The notes below the pieces were generated by a model, which made no database searches, was not told the DNA's origin, and saw only the letters and a list, made by a program, of their open reading frames with translations. A stretch of 64,000 bases of DNA, from NCBI RefSeq assembly GCF_009827325.1, contig NZ_WTYC01000007.1, positions 1-64,000 of the forward strand, given 5' to 3'. Both the position numbers and the translations under genes were made by a program. Positions 54,894 to 64,000 of the stretch are shown piece by piece. Source of the stretch: Qipengyuania vulgaris (GTDB taxonomy: Bacteria; Pseudomonadota; Alphaproteobacteria; Sphingomonadales; Sphingomonadaceae). Within the stretch, counting starts at the first letter, position 1. The number at the start of each line of letters is the position of its first letter.

Positions 54894-57800
54894 TTACTCA
54901 ACGCTATGCGCGGAAAAGCTTTCCTGCCGATCCGCAAACGCGGCCTTGTAAGCGGCGATTTTATCGGCAGGCAAGGCGATGAGTTGCGGCGTCTGGGTAT
55001 AGAGCACGGCGGCCTCGACGGTGCGACCGGGATAGATCGCTTCCAGCGCCGCGACATAGGCCGCCATCTGGCGCATCGTGCTGCCGGGTATGGTGCCGAG
55101 CGAGGTCGGCGGGCGACGGGCGGTCTTGAAATCGACCACCACCACTTTCTCGCTGGTTACCAGCAACCGGTCGGCCGTACCCATGACGACCTGCCCTTCG
55201 ACCGTAGCGGCAAGCGGGATTTCCGCCAGCGCACCGGCGCCGAAAATCTCCGCGAAGCCGGGTTCGGCAAGCACGGCGAGCGCGCGGGCGAGCAATTCCT
55301 CCCGCTCTTCCTCCGCCAGATCGGGCGCCTGATGGGCTAGCCAGCCTCGCGCCCGATCTTCGCGCTTGTCGCTTGCCACTTCGGGCAGGCGCTCGAGCAG
55401 CGCGTGGATCAACACGCCGCGCCGCGCAGCCCCTGCCGCCACTTCGGGCGGAAGCGGCGGATCGCTGCCTTCGACTTCGCCCAGTCCCGATGGGGCAAGC
55501 GGACGCGGCGGTCGCGGTTCGGGGCCGACGGGCTGACGGGCCCATTCGGGAAGTTCGGCAAGGGGCGCGGTAGCGGACTTCTCCGACGGCGAAACCGAAG
55601 GCGCGCGTTCGCCCACTTCCCAGCGCGCACCCCAGATCGGGTCTTCAAGCGCCGCATCGGCATCGAACAGCGCTGCCAGCCGCGCATACCAGCTGTCTTC
55701 ATGTGGACCGTTCTTCGCATCGCGCGGCCCGAGCGAGCCGCCGATGAACAGCGCTTCCTCTGCGCGGGTCATGGCGACATAGAGCAATCGCCAATGTTCC
55801 TGCATCGAGCGTGCTGCATTCTCCTCCTCCACCGCGCGTACCGGACCGACCTTCTCCTCCTTCGTCAGCGAAGGCAGTGGGATGACGTTGCTCTCGGCCG
55901 AGCCCAGCGATGTTTCCTCCAGCGACAAATCGCCCGAGGCATCCGGGCGGATCGCCGCATCGGCGAGGATTACGATCGGCGCCTGCAATCCTTTCGAGCC
56001 GTGGACGGTCATGACGCGGACCTGGTCTCCGCCCTCGCCCGCTTCGCGCTTCAGCTCGCCATCGCCCGCGTCGAACCAGCGGATGAAGCCCTGCAGGCTC
56101 GCCACATGGCTGCTGGCATAGGCATTGGCCGCGTTGAGCAGTTCGTCGATCGGATCGTTCGCCTCGCGCCCCAACCGCGCGACCAGAGCGCGACGCCCAT
56201 CCATAGGGCCGACGAGTATCCAGTGCAGCAATTGCTGCGGGCTGTCGTAATCGGCGCGGCGAAGCACTTCACGCAAAGTGTGGACCGTCTGCGCGACGAA
56301 GGGTTCGCCCGAACCGCGGAGATGCTCCCACAACCGGATGCCCTTTTCACGCCAGCCATAGGCGAGCAGATCTTCCTGGCTCCAGCCGATCAGCGGCGAG
56401 ACGAGCAGATTGGCAAGGGTGAGATCGTCCAGCGGTTGCGCGGCGAAGCGGATCGCCGCCATCAAATCCTTTACCGCCAGCGGGTTGCCGAGCCTGAGCC
56501 GGTCGACGCCCGCCACCGGCACGCCATGCGCATAGAGCCGGGCGACGATCAGCGAAGCAAGCTCGCGCCGCTTCTGCACCAGCACCATGACATCGCCCGC
56601 GCCAGCGCGGCGGGGCCTGTCACCCTTGACCAGCGTAAAGCCTTCGCCCCTGGGATCGAGCCATTCGGCGACCTGCCGCGCGATCCGATCCGCTATCAGC
56701 CGGTCGTGCCGGGCGAGCCAGCCGTTCTCCTGCTCGCCATCGTCATCCTCGCCCTCCGCAACGCGGACATCCTTCCACAGCGTGACGAGACCGGGCGCGT
56801 CGGCCCCCTTGTGCGGCGGTGAGGGCTCTTCGAGGCCGAAGCCTTCATATCCGATACCCTCCATTGCGCGGTCGACGAAGCCGAGCACGGTCTGGTTGGT
56901 CCGGTAGCTGCGGCCGAGGTCGTATTCTTCCAGCCGCCCCGCACTGGCATTGGTGCGCGCCTGTTCGGCGGCGCTGGCCGCGGCTTCCATCTTGCCCTTG
57001 AAATAGTCGCGCGCCTCGCGGAAGTTCTCCGGGCTGGTGCCCTGGAAACCGAAGATCGCCTGCTTGTAATCGCCGACGGTGAAGATGGTCCGCACGGCAT
57101 TCCCATGTGCGCCCAGCCCGTCGAAATAATCGTCCGTCAGCGCCTTCACGATGGCCCATTGCGCCCGGTTGGTATCCTGCGCTTCATCGACGAGGATATG
57201 ATCGAAGCTCCGGTCGAGCTTGTAGCGGATCCAGTCGGCCATCTGGCTGGACGAGAGCAGGCGCGCGGCGCGGTGGATGAGATCGTCGAAATCGACGAGG
57301 CCTTCGCGTGCCTTGGCCTCTTCCCAGCGCCGGGCGAAGGCGCGGCCGACGGTCAATTGCGGGGCGAGGAAGGCGGCGAGATCGAGCAGGGAGGCGCGTT
57401 CGCGCACCTGTTCGACTCCCTCCATCACGCGGGCGATGTGGAGGCCGTAGGAGGGATCGACCTTTTCGAGATTCGACAGACGGCTCGGCTCGCCCTTCTT
57501 GGTCAGCAGCGTGACGAGGAACTGGTCGATCCGCGCAAGGCGTTCGCCCTCGCTCGCGGCCAGCCACCCGGAAGCGAAATCGGCATTGTCGAGACCCGTC
57601 TTGCTGCCCCAATCCGCATTGGTCCGGCTGCAGGCAAGCAGGTCGGAGACAGGAAAGACGTCATCCGAACAGGCTTCCGCCACCCAGCCTGCGTCCGCAT
57701 CGACCGGAATGTCCAGCACACGGCGCACCGGCTGATCGAGGCTATGCTGCCACCCCGGCTGGTCCCACAGTTCCTTGTGACGCGCACAGCGCATGAGCCA

Positions 57801-58373
57801 GCCGAGGACCGCATCTGGGCCCTTGCGGCGGCTCATTTCGGCTATCGCCTCGCGGACTTGCACATCGCCCTCGGCCAGCAGGTCGGAAAGCACGTCGCGG
57901 CTGAGCAGGTCGCGGTCGCGGTCTTCCATCGGCTGGCTGCCGGGGAGCACGCCCGCCTCGCTCGGGAAGGCGCCGAGGAGATATTGGGCGAAAGCGTGAA
58001 TCGTATCGATACGCAGGCCGCCGCCCGGGCAATCGAGCACGCGGGCGAAGAGCGAGCGGGCGCGCGCCTGCGTAGCAGGATCGATGGGCGCGCCAAGATG
58101 GCCCAGTTCCTGCGCCAGCTTGCCCGCGTCCATGCGTACCCAGCGCGCGAGCACCGCGTTGACGCGCACCGCCATCTCCGCTGCGCCCGCCTTGGTGAAG
58201 GTGAGGCAGAGGATCTGCGAGGGATCGGCCCCCGGCTGGAGCAGCAGCCGCAACACACGTGCGGAGAGGACCTGCGTCTTGCCCGTTCCGGCGCTGGCCG
58301 AGAGCCAGACGCTTTCCAGCGGGTTCACGCTGAGGCCTTGCGCGCCTTCGAGAGGATAGACCTTGCCGCTCAT
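54894..58373 (-). CDS. addA: Double-strand-break repair helicase-nuclease AddA
   Basis: 1159 residues. UvrD-like superfamily 1 helicase with a C-terminal RecB-type nuclease; with AddB it resects DNA ends for RecA. Walker A ASAGTGKT at 26-33, motif II ILVDEAQDTN, motif VI YVAMTRAEEALF, and the nuclease motif VVVVDFKTARRP near the end. Alphaproteobacterial AddA is typical here. Start ATG 58373 overlaps addB by 4 nt. Confidence 0.95.
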   Translation of the reverse strand: MSGKVYPLEGAQGLSVNPLESVWLSASAGTGKTQVLSARVLRLLLQPGADPSQILCLTFTKAGAAEMAVRVNAVLARWVRMDAGKLAQELGHLGAPIDPATQARARSLFARVLDCPGGGLRIDTIHAFAQYLLGAFPSEAGVLPGSQPMEDRDRDLLSRDVLSDLLAEGDVQVREAIAEMSRRKGPDAVLGWLMRCARHKELWDQPGWQHSLDQPVRRVLDIPVDADAGWVAEACSDDVFPVSDLLACSRTNADWGSKTGLDNADFASGWLAASEGERLARIDQFLVTLLTKKGEPSRLSNLEKVDPSYGLHIARVMEGVEQVRERASLLDLAAFLAPQLTVGRAFARRWEEAKAREGLVDFDDLIHRAARLLSSSQMADWIRYKLDRSFDHILVDEAQDTNRAQWAIVKALTDDYFDGLGAHGNAVRTIFTVGDYKQAIFGFQGTSPENFREARDYFKGKMEAAASAAEQARTNASAGRLEEYDLGRSYRTNQTVLGFVDRAMEGIGYEGFGLEEPSPPHKGADAPGLVTLWKDVRVAEGEDDDGEQENGWLARHDRLIADRIARQVAEWLDPRGEGFTLVKGDRPRRAGAGDVMVLVQKRRELASLIVARLYAHGVPVAGVDRLRLGNPLAVKDLMAAIRFAAQPLDDLTLANLLVSPLIGWSQEDLLAYGWREKGIRLWEHLRGSGEPFVAQTVHTLREVLRRADYDSPQQLLHWILVGPMDGRRALVARLGREANDPIDELLNAANAYASSHVASLQGFIRWFDAGDGELKREAGEGGDQVRVMTVHGSKGLQAPIVILADAAIRPDASGDLSLEETSLGSAESNVIPLPSLTKEEKVGPVRAVEEENAARSMQEHWRLLYVAMTRAEEALFIGGSLGPRDAKNGPHEDSWYARLAALFDADAALEDPIWGARWEVGERAPSVSPSEKSATAPLAELPEWARQPVGPEPRPPRPLAPSGLGEVEGSDPPLPPEVAAGAARRGVLIHALLERLPEVASDKREDRARGWLAHQAPDLAEEEREELLARALAVLAEPGFAEIFGAGALAEIPLAATVEGQVVMGTADRLLVTSEKVVVVDFKTARRPPTSLGTIPGSTMRQMAAYVAALEAIYPGRTVEAAVLYTQTPQLIALPADKIAAYKAAFADRQESFSAHSVE

Positions 58374-61300
58374 GGGGCGTCTCCCTCATCGGCCTGGCGC
58401 GGGAGCCATTCCTCGAGCCGCATCAGCTGGTCGAACGTGTCGTAGGCCGGATAATCCGGATTCTCGCGCGCGGTGAACGGCGCATCGCCCTTGATGTATT
58501 TACCGATCACCTCGCCCAGCTTGGCGCGAGTCAGTGGGAGGAATTCTTCCGGCTCGATGCCGCTACGCTTCTTGCCCACCTTGAGCGGCACCTCGACATA
58601 GCCGAAGCCGTGCGGGTTATCGTCCTTGGCGCGACCGAGCGACCAGTATTCATAGGCACCCGGCTGCCCTGACGCCTCCGTGAAGCCATCCTGTTCGGCT
58701 ATCAGCCCGAGGATGCCGAGCTGGAGCGCGAAGCCCTGCTCCACCATGGCCGCGCTGGACGGCTTACCGGTCTTGTAATCCACGATGGCGAGGCTGCCGT
58801 CCTCCAGCCAGTCGATCCGGTCGGCGCGGCCGTGGACAAGGACCTCGTCGAAACGCATCGAACCCGTGGCTTCGACCGCCAGCACTTTCCGAGTGGTGTA
58901 ACTGCCGACCGTTTCCTCGACCCATTCGAGGGCCTTCTGCAGGCGCGGCTGCCACAGGCCTCGCACCAGCGGATCGGCATTCTCCTCGTCGAGCACCTGC
59001 TCCATAATCGGGGCGATGCGCGCGGATGGATCGGCCTTCTGCGCATTGTGCCAGCGCTCGAGGATCTCATGCGCGATATTGCCCTGCCACAGCGGGTTCG
59101 GATCGGCATCGAGCGCGTCCAGATCGGACAGGCCCATGATCTTCTGCGCGAAGAACTGGTATGGGTCGCCCAGCAGTCTATCGAGCGCGGTGGCGGAGAT
59201 GTCGACGTCGCGCTGCTGCGGTGTGGGCCTGGGCATGGGGCGCGGGTAGTCGGGAGCCGGCTCGGCGCGGGTCATGACGCGAGCGAGCGCAATGGTTTCG
59301 CTGTCCTGATGGCGGGGCAGGAGGTCGCCGAGCAGCGCTTGCACGCGCAGGAGGAAACGGCTGGGGATCGCGGGGCCGCCCTCATCGCGGTTCGATCGGC
59401 TCAGGACCACTTCGGGCGCGCCCATCGCACCCGCCAGGTCGTGCGCGGAAAGGCCGATGCGGAAATCGCCGCCCGGCACACCCAGCGCGCGTAGTACCGG
59501 AGCAGCGAGCAAGGCATCGATACTCCCACGCGCGGGCCATACGCCTTCGTTCAGGCCAGCACAGATCACGAGATCCGCACGGTTCATCCGCGCTTCGAGC
59601 AAGCCCAGCACCTGCACCCGCGCATGGCCGCCGTAGGGCGGTCGCACCGCACGCTCTTCCATCGCGTCGGCAAGCACGGCGGCGACATCGCGGGGGGCAA
59701 CGGCAAAACCGGATTCTCGGGCGTGGAGACGGAATTCCTCGACGAATCCGGCGAGCGTCCGGCCATCTTCCTGCGCCCACAGTTTGTCGCCGCACAGCGC
59801 CTCCGCGCACGCTGCGAGCGTGTCGATCAAGTCGGCGAGACTGACGGGCGTTTCGCGGTCGATCTCGACCAGCGGCGCCAGCCGCTCTTCGGCAATCGCC
59901 CACCATTCGGCCATTTCGGGGTGACGCCGGGAGAGTCTGGCGATTTCCGTGCGTACCGGTTCGAGCCCGGGCGTGAGACGCGGCCCGCGCAATTCGCGCT
60001 CCAGCCTGCGCAGCCGCCGCAGCCAGACGCCGCGCTCCATCCCGCCATCGACCAGCGGATGACCGAGAAGCGCCATCAGAGGCACCGCGCGCGCGCCCTC
60101 GGCCATCACTTCGGCAGCGAGCAGGAAAGCACGGCCCGCGGCGGTGTGTGAAAGCGGGCGGCCAGCAGAGTCGTCGGCAACGATGTTCCAGCGCGCTAGG
60201 TGATGCACGACACGCCGCGCGAGCGGGCGATCGGGCGTGACCACCGCGACGCGTCTTTCCGGCTCGACCAGCGCCTTGCGCACCAGCAGCGCGATCGCCT
60301 GCGCCTCCTCCTCGGGATTGGCGGCTTCCATGATGCGCACGCCCGCAATGCGGCGCTTCTCGGATGGCAGATCAACCCAGACCTTGCTCGCCTCGGGAGG
60401 GAGGAACAGCGCCGAAATCGCATGGCTACGCTCGGGCGGCGCGGCGGTCATGCCCTTGCGGTGCCACGGCTGCACTTCCTCGCGCGCCACCCCCATGCGA
60501 TTCAGGAGCAGCTTGAGGTGGTACTGAGGATGCGTCACCGCGTCCTCACGCGCGAAGGCGGTGTCTTCCGGTGTCGGGCGATCGCCTGCACGGCCGAGCT
60601 CGTCCCAGACAGCAGCATCCATCGTGAGATCGAAATCGGGCAGGATTACCGCGCCTTGCGGCAGTTCGCTCACTATCCGCAGCAACTTGGCGAGCGCGGG
60701 CGCGGCACTCGTCACACCGGCTGCGACGATAGGCGATGCAGGAGGGTTCGCCTTCCACGCCTCGCGCGCCTTGTCGAACAGGCGGTTGCGACGCGCGGCG
60801 GCGTCGAGCACGCCATTCTCGCCCAGCCATGTGAGCCATTTAATCTGGACGTTGGCGAACAGCCGGATCGAGTCCTGCCAATGCGCCGATAGGTCGGGGA
60901 AGATATTGACGACCTTCTCGTCAACCAGTTGTTCGGGACCCACATCCTCGACCAGCAGGCGGTCCATGGTCGCCCCAGCTTCGCGCGCCAACCGCAGTAA
61001 TGTCGCGCCCTTGGGAGCATCCTCGTCCATCTCCTCCGCGATCAGGCGGGCAAGCGCGAACATGCGGCGCTGCGGGTCGATGGCGGGCGGAATTTCGCTG
61101 GCCCCTAGCGGATCGAGCAGCGGCCCGAGTGCCTCGTCGAGATCGAGATCCCCCACCACCGCCATGCGCGGCATCAGCAGGCCCGCCCTTCCCTCGTCTC
61201 CGGCATGGCGAATGAAGGCCTCGGACACGGTGCGCCGCGCGCGGCTGCTCGGCAAGAGCAGGGTAAGCCTCGCCAAGCCGAGTTCGGGATCGGAATAGCG

Positions 61301-61402
61301 CGGCACCAGGCCTGCGACGAGCGCGTCGGCAAAGCCCCGGTGTGCGGCGATGGAATAGACTTTCGGCCCAGATGCAGGTGAAGCTGGCCGCGCTTCAGCC
61401 AC
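58370..61402 (-). CDS. addB: Double-strand-break repair protein AddB
   Basis: 1010 residues. AddB partner: inactivated helicase-like domain with C-terminal nuclease. LTLLLPSSRARRTVSEAFIRH replaces a true Walker A near residues 47-68, and the nuclease domain has LAIVDYKTGKPSS near residue 890. The flanking Cys positions of the Bacillus AddB iron-sulphur cluster are not evident. Alphaproteobacterial form. Its start overlaps murU by 8 nt. Confidence 0.93.
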   Translation of the reverse strand: MAEARPASPASGPKVYSIAAHRGFADALVAGLVPRYSDPELGLARLTLLLPSSRARRTVSEAFIRHAGDEGRAGLLMPRMAVVGDLDLDEALGPLLDPLGASEIPPAIDPQRRMFALARLIAEEMDEDAPKGATLLRLAREAGATMDRLLVEDVGPEQLVDEKVVNIFPDLSAHWQDSIRLFANVQIKWLTWLGENGVLDAAARRNRLFDKAREAWKANPPASPIVAAGVTSAAPALAKLLRIVSELPQGAVILPDFDLTMDAAVWDELGRAGDRPTPEDTAFAREDAVTHPQYHLKLLLNRMGVAREEVQPWHRKGMTAAPPERSHAISALFLPPEASKVWVDLPSEKRRIAGVRIMEAANPEEEAQAIALLVRKALVEPERRVAVVTPDRPLARRVVHHLARWNIVADDSAGRPLSHTAAGRAFLLAAEVMAEGARAVPLMALLGHPLVDGGMERGVWLRRLRRLERELRGPRLTPGLEPVRTEIARLSRRHPEMAEWWAIAEERLAPLVEIDRETPVSLADLIDTLAACAEALCGDKLWAQEDGRTLAGFVEEFRLHARESGFAVAPRDVAAVLADAMEERAVRPPYGGHARVQVLGLLEARMNRADLVICAGLNEGVWPARGSIDALLAAPVLRALGVPGGDFRIGLSAHDLAGAMGAPEVVLSRSNRDEGGPAIPSRFLLRVQALLGDLLPRHQDSETIALARVMTRAEPAPDYPRPMPRPTPQQRDVDISATALDRLLGDPYQFFAQKIMGLSDLDALDADPNPLWQGNIAHEILERWHNAQKADPSARIAPIMEQVLDEENADPLVRGLWQPRLQKALEWVEETVGSYTTRKVLAVEATGSMRFDEVLVHGRADRIDWLEDGSLAIVDYKTGKPSSAAMVEQGFALQLGILGLIAEQDGFTEASGQPGAYEYWSLGRAKDDNPHGFGYVEVPLKVGKKRSGIEPEEFLPLTRAKLGEVIGKYIKGDAPFTARENPDYPAYDTFDQLMRLEEWLPRQADEGDAP

Positions 61403-62117
61403 CCGTCAAAGCCTCCTCGGTCGGCCTGATGTGTGCGGGTGTGCCGACTTCATACCACATGCCGGTGAAGGCGACGCCGTAAAGGCGGCCTTCCGCGATC
61501 GCACGGTCCCACAGGACATTGGTGGAGAACTTGCCCTCGGGCGCATCGCGCAAGAGGCGGTGTGAAACCAGCTGGATGCCGGTGTAGATAAAGGGCGCGA
61601 TGCGGCCCGGCAGCTTGCGTGTGAGCTGCCCTGCCCCGTCCATGTAGAAATCGCCCGTACCGTCGAAATTCTTCGCGCGTGCGTGGGTCACCACCAGCAG
61701 CAGCGCGTCCATCTTCTCCGGGTCCCAGGCATCCGACAGATCTGCGAAGGCATTGCGCGGTCCGTCGAGCCAGACGCTGTCCGCATTGCAGGCGAAGAAA
61801 GGATCGGGCAGCAGCCCTGCCTTATCGGCTTTGACCATGCCGCCGCCGGTTTCCAGCAGCTCTTCGCGCTCGTCCGAGAATGTCACCGCCGGATGCTGCC
61901 GGGATTTCAGATGCGCTTCGATGGATTCGGCAAGGTAATGGACGTTGACGACGGCCTTCTCGACCCCTGCATCTTCCAGCCGGTCGAGTGCACGGTCGAT
62001 CAGCGGCTTCCCGGCCACGCGGACCATCGGCTTGGGCGTAGAGGCCGTTAGTGGCCGCATGCGCTTGCCGAGGCCGGCGGCCATCAGCATGGCGGTATCG
62101 GAAACCAGCTCGCTCAA
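61395..62117 (-). CDS. murU: Nucleotidyltransferase, MurNAc-1-phosphate uridylyltransferase (MurU) type
   Basis: 240 residues. Signature AAGLGKRMRPLT at 13-24 and KPM right after. With AmgK it turns recycled MurNAc into UDP-MurNAc, bypassing de novo synthesis and fosfomycin-sensitive MurA. The neighbouring kinase makes MurU more likely than a mannose- or glucose-1-phosphate enzyme. Overlaps amgK by 4 nt. Confidence 0.88.
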   Translation of the reverse strand: MSELVSDTAMLMAAGLGKRMRPLTASTPKPMVRVAGKPLIDRALDRLEDAGVEKAVVNVHYLAESIEAHLKSRQHPAVTFSDEREELLETGGGMVKADKAGLLPDPFFACNADSVWLDGPRNAFADLSDAWDPEKMDALLLVVTHARAKNFDGTGDFYMDGAGQLTRKLPGRIAPFIYTGIQLVSHRLLRDAPEGKFSTNVLWDRAIAEGRLYGVAFTGMWYEVGTPAHIRPTEEALTGG

Positions 62118-63103
62118 ACGATCTCTCCACCATGCGAATCACGAAGCGCATGCGGGATATTCGCATCGAACCAGCGTGCCACCGGGGCCATGGCTTCATG
62201 GGCTAGATCCCGCTCCATCGCCTTCCACACGCGCGGGATCATGTCGAGATAGCGCGGCTTTCCGTCACGCTTGTACAGCCGGGTGAAGATGCCGACGATC
62301 TTGGCATTTCGCTGTGCACCGAGCCGCGCGTAATCGGCCTCGAAATGCTCGCCGGGGTCGGCAGCGGCGCGATAGCGGCAAAGCATGTCGTGTTCGAGTT
62401 GTTGGGACACGTCGCGGCGCGCGTCCTGCAGCAGGCTGACGAGATCGTATGCCGGATGGCCGACCAACGCGTCCTGGAAATCGATCAGACCCTGCTCCCC
62501 CGCCAGCCTGCCCGCATCGAGCAGCATGATGTTTTCGGCGTGATAGTCGCGCAGTACGGTGACGCCCGGCTGTTGCCGCGGCAGCAGCGGGATGAGCGCC
62601 TCTTCCCATGCGCGGCTCCAACCGGCCACGTCCACCTGCAGGTTCACGGCCGGACAATACCACTCGGTGAACAGGGCCGCCTCGCGCTGGTAGACAGCCA
62701 TGTCGTAAGCTTCGAACGGGCCGGGCGGCAACCGGTGGAGCTTCACAAGCGTATCGATGGCTTGCGCGTAGATGTTCTTTTCATCGCCCGGATGATCGTC
62801 GATCCACTCTTTCATTCGCGTCTCGCCGAAATCTTCGGTCAGCACCCATCCGCTGGATGCGTCTTCTGCCAGAATTGCGGGACCACGCATGGAATTATCG
62901 TTCAGCCAGTGCGCGACATGAAGGAAAGGCTTCGGATCCTCGTGCGGCGGCGGCGCATGCATCAGCATCGCGCTCTTGCCTCCCAGTCGCACCCGAAAGT
63001 AGCGGCGGAAGGAGGCGTCGCCCACCAGCGGTGCGATTTCGGCACCTTCCCATTCGGTATGGCCGAGGAAGGCATTTATATCGTCGATCAGTGCATCACT
63101 CAT
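62114..63103 (-). CDS. amgK: Aminoglycoside-phosphotransferase-like kinase, MurNAc/GlcNAc anomeric kinase (AmgK) type
   Basis: 329 residues from ATG 63103. Kinase fold with the catalytic loop VLRDYHAENIMLLD and metal-binding LIDFQDALVG. AmgK phosphorylates C1 of MurNAc/GlcNAc for MurU. No mupP phosphatase is in this window. Start overlaps the tsaE stop by 4 nt. Confidence 0.88.
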   Translation of the reverse strand: MSDALIDDINAFLGHTEWEGAEIAPLVGDASFRRYFRVRLGGKSAMLMHAPPPHEDPKPFLHVAHWLNDNSMRGPAILAEDASSGWVLTEDFGETRMKEWIDDHPGDEKNIYAQAIDTLVKLHRLPPGPFEAYDMAVYQREAALFTEWYCPAVNLQVDVAGWSRAWEEALIPLLPRQQPGVTVLRDYHAENIMLLDAGRLAGEQGLIDFQDALVGHPAYDLVSLLQDARRDVSQQLEHDMLCRYRAAADPGEHFEADYARLGAQRNAKIVGIFTRLYKRDGKPRYLDMIPRVWKAMERDLAHEAMAPVARWFDANIPHALRDSHGGEIV

Positions 63104-63537
63104 GGGATGCGGCTTTGCCAAGCCTCGCCTGGCATCACAATGGCCTGCCTGCCCTCGCCCACTGTTTCCAGCGTAATTGAGAGGCAGGTCGGCTCGTGTT
63201 CGAACCCGCCCGCATGATCCGGCCATTCGGCGATCAGGGCTGCGCCCTCGCGGTAGTCGTCGAGGCCGATTTCCTCGGCCTCGGACGGATGTTCGAGCCG
63301 GTAGAAATCAGCATGCACCAACGGCACGCGCAGGTGATCGTAGGTTTCGACGATCGTGAACGTCGGGGACGGCACTTCGCCTTCGTGCCCCAGAGCAGCG
63401 ATGATCGCGCGTGCCAGCGTGGTTTTTCCGGCACCGAGGCCACCGGAAAGCGCAAGCACATCGCCTGGCTGCAGGTTCTCAGCGATGCGCGCGCCGAATT
63501 CCCGCATGGCAGAAAGATCGGGAAGCTGGACCGTCAT
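63100..63537 (-). CDS. tsaE: tRNA threonylcarbamoyladenosine biosynthesis ATPase TsaE
   Basis: 145 residues. Partner of TsaB-TsaD in making t6A37 of ANN-decoding tRNAs. Walker A GGLGAGKTT at 32-40, SPTFTIVETY, and HADFYRLE are family hallmarks. Overlaps the sensor kinase and amgK genes, forming one operon. Confidence 0.96.
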   Translation of the reverse strand: MTVQLPDLSAMREFGARIAENLQPGDVLALSGGLGAGKTTLARAIIAALGHEGEVPSPTFTIVETYDHLRVPLVHADFYRLEHPSEAEEIGLDDYREGAALIAEWPDHAGGFEHEPTCLSITLETVGEGRQAIVMPGEAWQSRIP

Positions 63538-64000
63538 GGTAGAGTGATCGTGGCCGTGGTTCCGGCGTTCTTGCGTGTCTGGAATTCGAGCGTTCCGCCA
63601 TGCGCCTCGACCAATTGCCGCGCGAGCGGGATGCCGAGACCATGGCGACGCTCAATCCCCTTCCCGTCCTTGCTCATGCGGATGCCTTCGAGCGCGCGAG
63701 CGAGTTCGTGCTGGCTCATGCCCTGACCATTATCCGAAATTGCAATGCGGTTGACGCCGCGTCGCTTGGCGATGTCTACCAGGATACGTCCGCCGCGGGG
63801 CGTATGCGTGATGGCGTTGTCGAGCAGGTGACCGATGGCGCGTTGCAATTGCTGCCGATCCGCCTCCACCACCTTGTTGGCATTGCCGTTGAGGTCGAGC
63901 GTAAGGCCTGCGTCGAGTATAGCCTGTTCGCGTTTCCGCACGATCTGTTCAATGAAAGGCAGGAGTTCGACCTTCGTCTTGCGCAAGGGCATCAGCCCGG
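63534..64000 (-). CDS. Sensor histidine kinase, C-terminal ATPase domain (5' end outside window)
   Basis: The frame is open to the window edge; about 155 residues are visible. HATPase_c domain: N box GHLLDNAITHTP, G1 SDNGQGMS, G2 RHGLGIPLARQLVEAHGG, and closing TTATITLP. The His-phosphoacceptor and sensor regions lie beyond 64000. Upstream of tsaE by 4-nt overlap. The response regulator is not seen. Confidence 0.92.
   Translation of the reverse strand, partial: GLMPLRKTKVELLPFIEQIVRKREQAILDAGLTLDLNGNANKVVEADRQQLQRAIGHLLDNAITHTPRGGRILVDIAKRRGVNRIAISDNGQGMSQHELARALEGIRMSKDGKGIERRHGLGIPLARQLVEAHGGTLEFQTRKNAGTTATITLP

Overview
The window looks like chromosomal DNA of a GC-rich alphaproteobacterium of the order Sphingomonadales, most likely the Erythrobacter/Qipengyuania group. 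This is inferred from gene content and order: an mdh-sucD-sucA-sucB-lpd block, an unbroken str-S10-spc-alpha ribosomal supercluster, a tsaE-amgK-murU-addB-addA-trxA block, a uS5 protein with a long Arg/Gly-rich head, and an orphan small HTH protein of a type common in sphingomonads. I see no rRNA, tRNA, insertion sequence, integrase, CRISPR array or prophage. The window is mainly housekeeping DNA, so the most unusual features are at the level of starts, terminators and RNA hairpins.

Layout. 1-6744 (+): the end of an RTX type-I-secreted protein, a membrane diguanylate cyclase, a membrane-anchored T4-type lysozyme, an RNA 2',3'-cyclic phosphodiesterase (thpR), a small exported protein and an M3 zinc metallopeptidase lipoprotein. 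6746-11400 (-): a complete vitamin B12 uptake operon in which a cobalamin riboswitch is followed by outer-membrane receptor, binding lipoprotein, permease and ATPase, every gene overlapping the next by 4 nt. 12248-20516 (+): TCA-cycle genes (mdh, sucD, sucA, sucB, lpd) with two unrelated exported small proteins embedded and no sucC. 20727-23445 (+): amidase, PepSY membrane protein, UPF0126/YadS-type membrane protein. 23442-24984 (-): two diverged paralogous secreted proteins.

25295-47119 (-): the ribosomal supercluster, transcribed rpsL-rpsG-fusA-tuf-rpsJ to secY-adk, then two non-ribosomal genes (an SRPBCC protein and gdhA) that interrupt it before rpsM-rpsK-rpoA-rplQ. Most of the wider gaps in this cluster contain perfect or near-perfect inverted repeats without a strong U-tract, which suggests processing, attenuation or autoregulatory elements. 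uS12 naturally carries Arg88, the residue that gives streptomycin resistance in E. coli.

47489-54446: small conserved proteins, a degenerate cold-shock-like protein, a SulP anion transporter with its universal stress protein, an acidic lipoprotein, an HTH protein, and two convergent GNAT acetyltransferases, one of which appears to start with an ATT codon behind a perfect Shine-Dalgarno. 54518-64000 (-): thioredoxin, AddAB recombination nuclease/helicase, the AmgK/MurU cell-wall sugar recycling pair, TsaE (tRNA t6A) and the kinase end of a sensor histidine kinase cut by the window edge.
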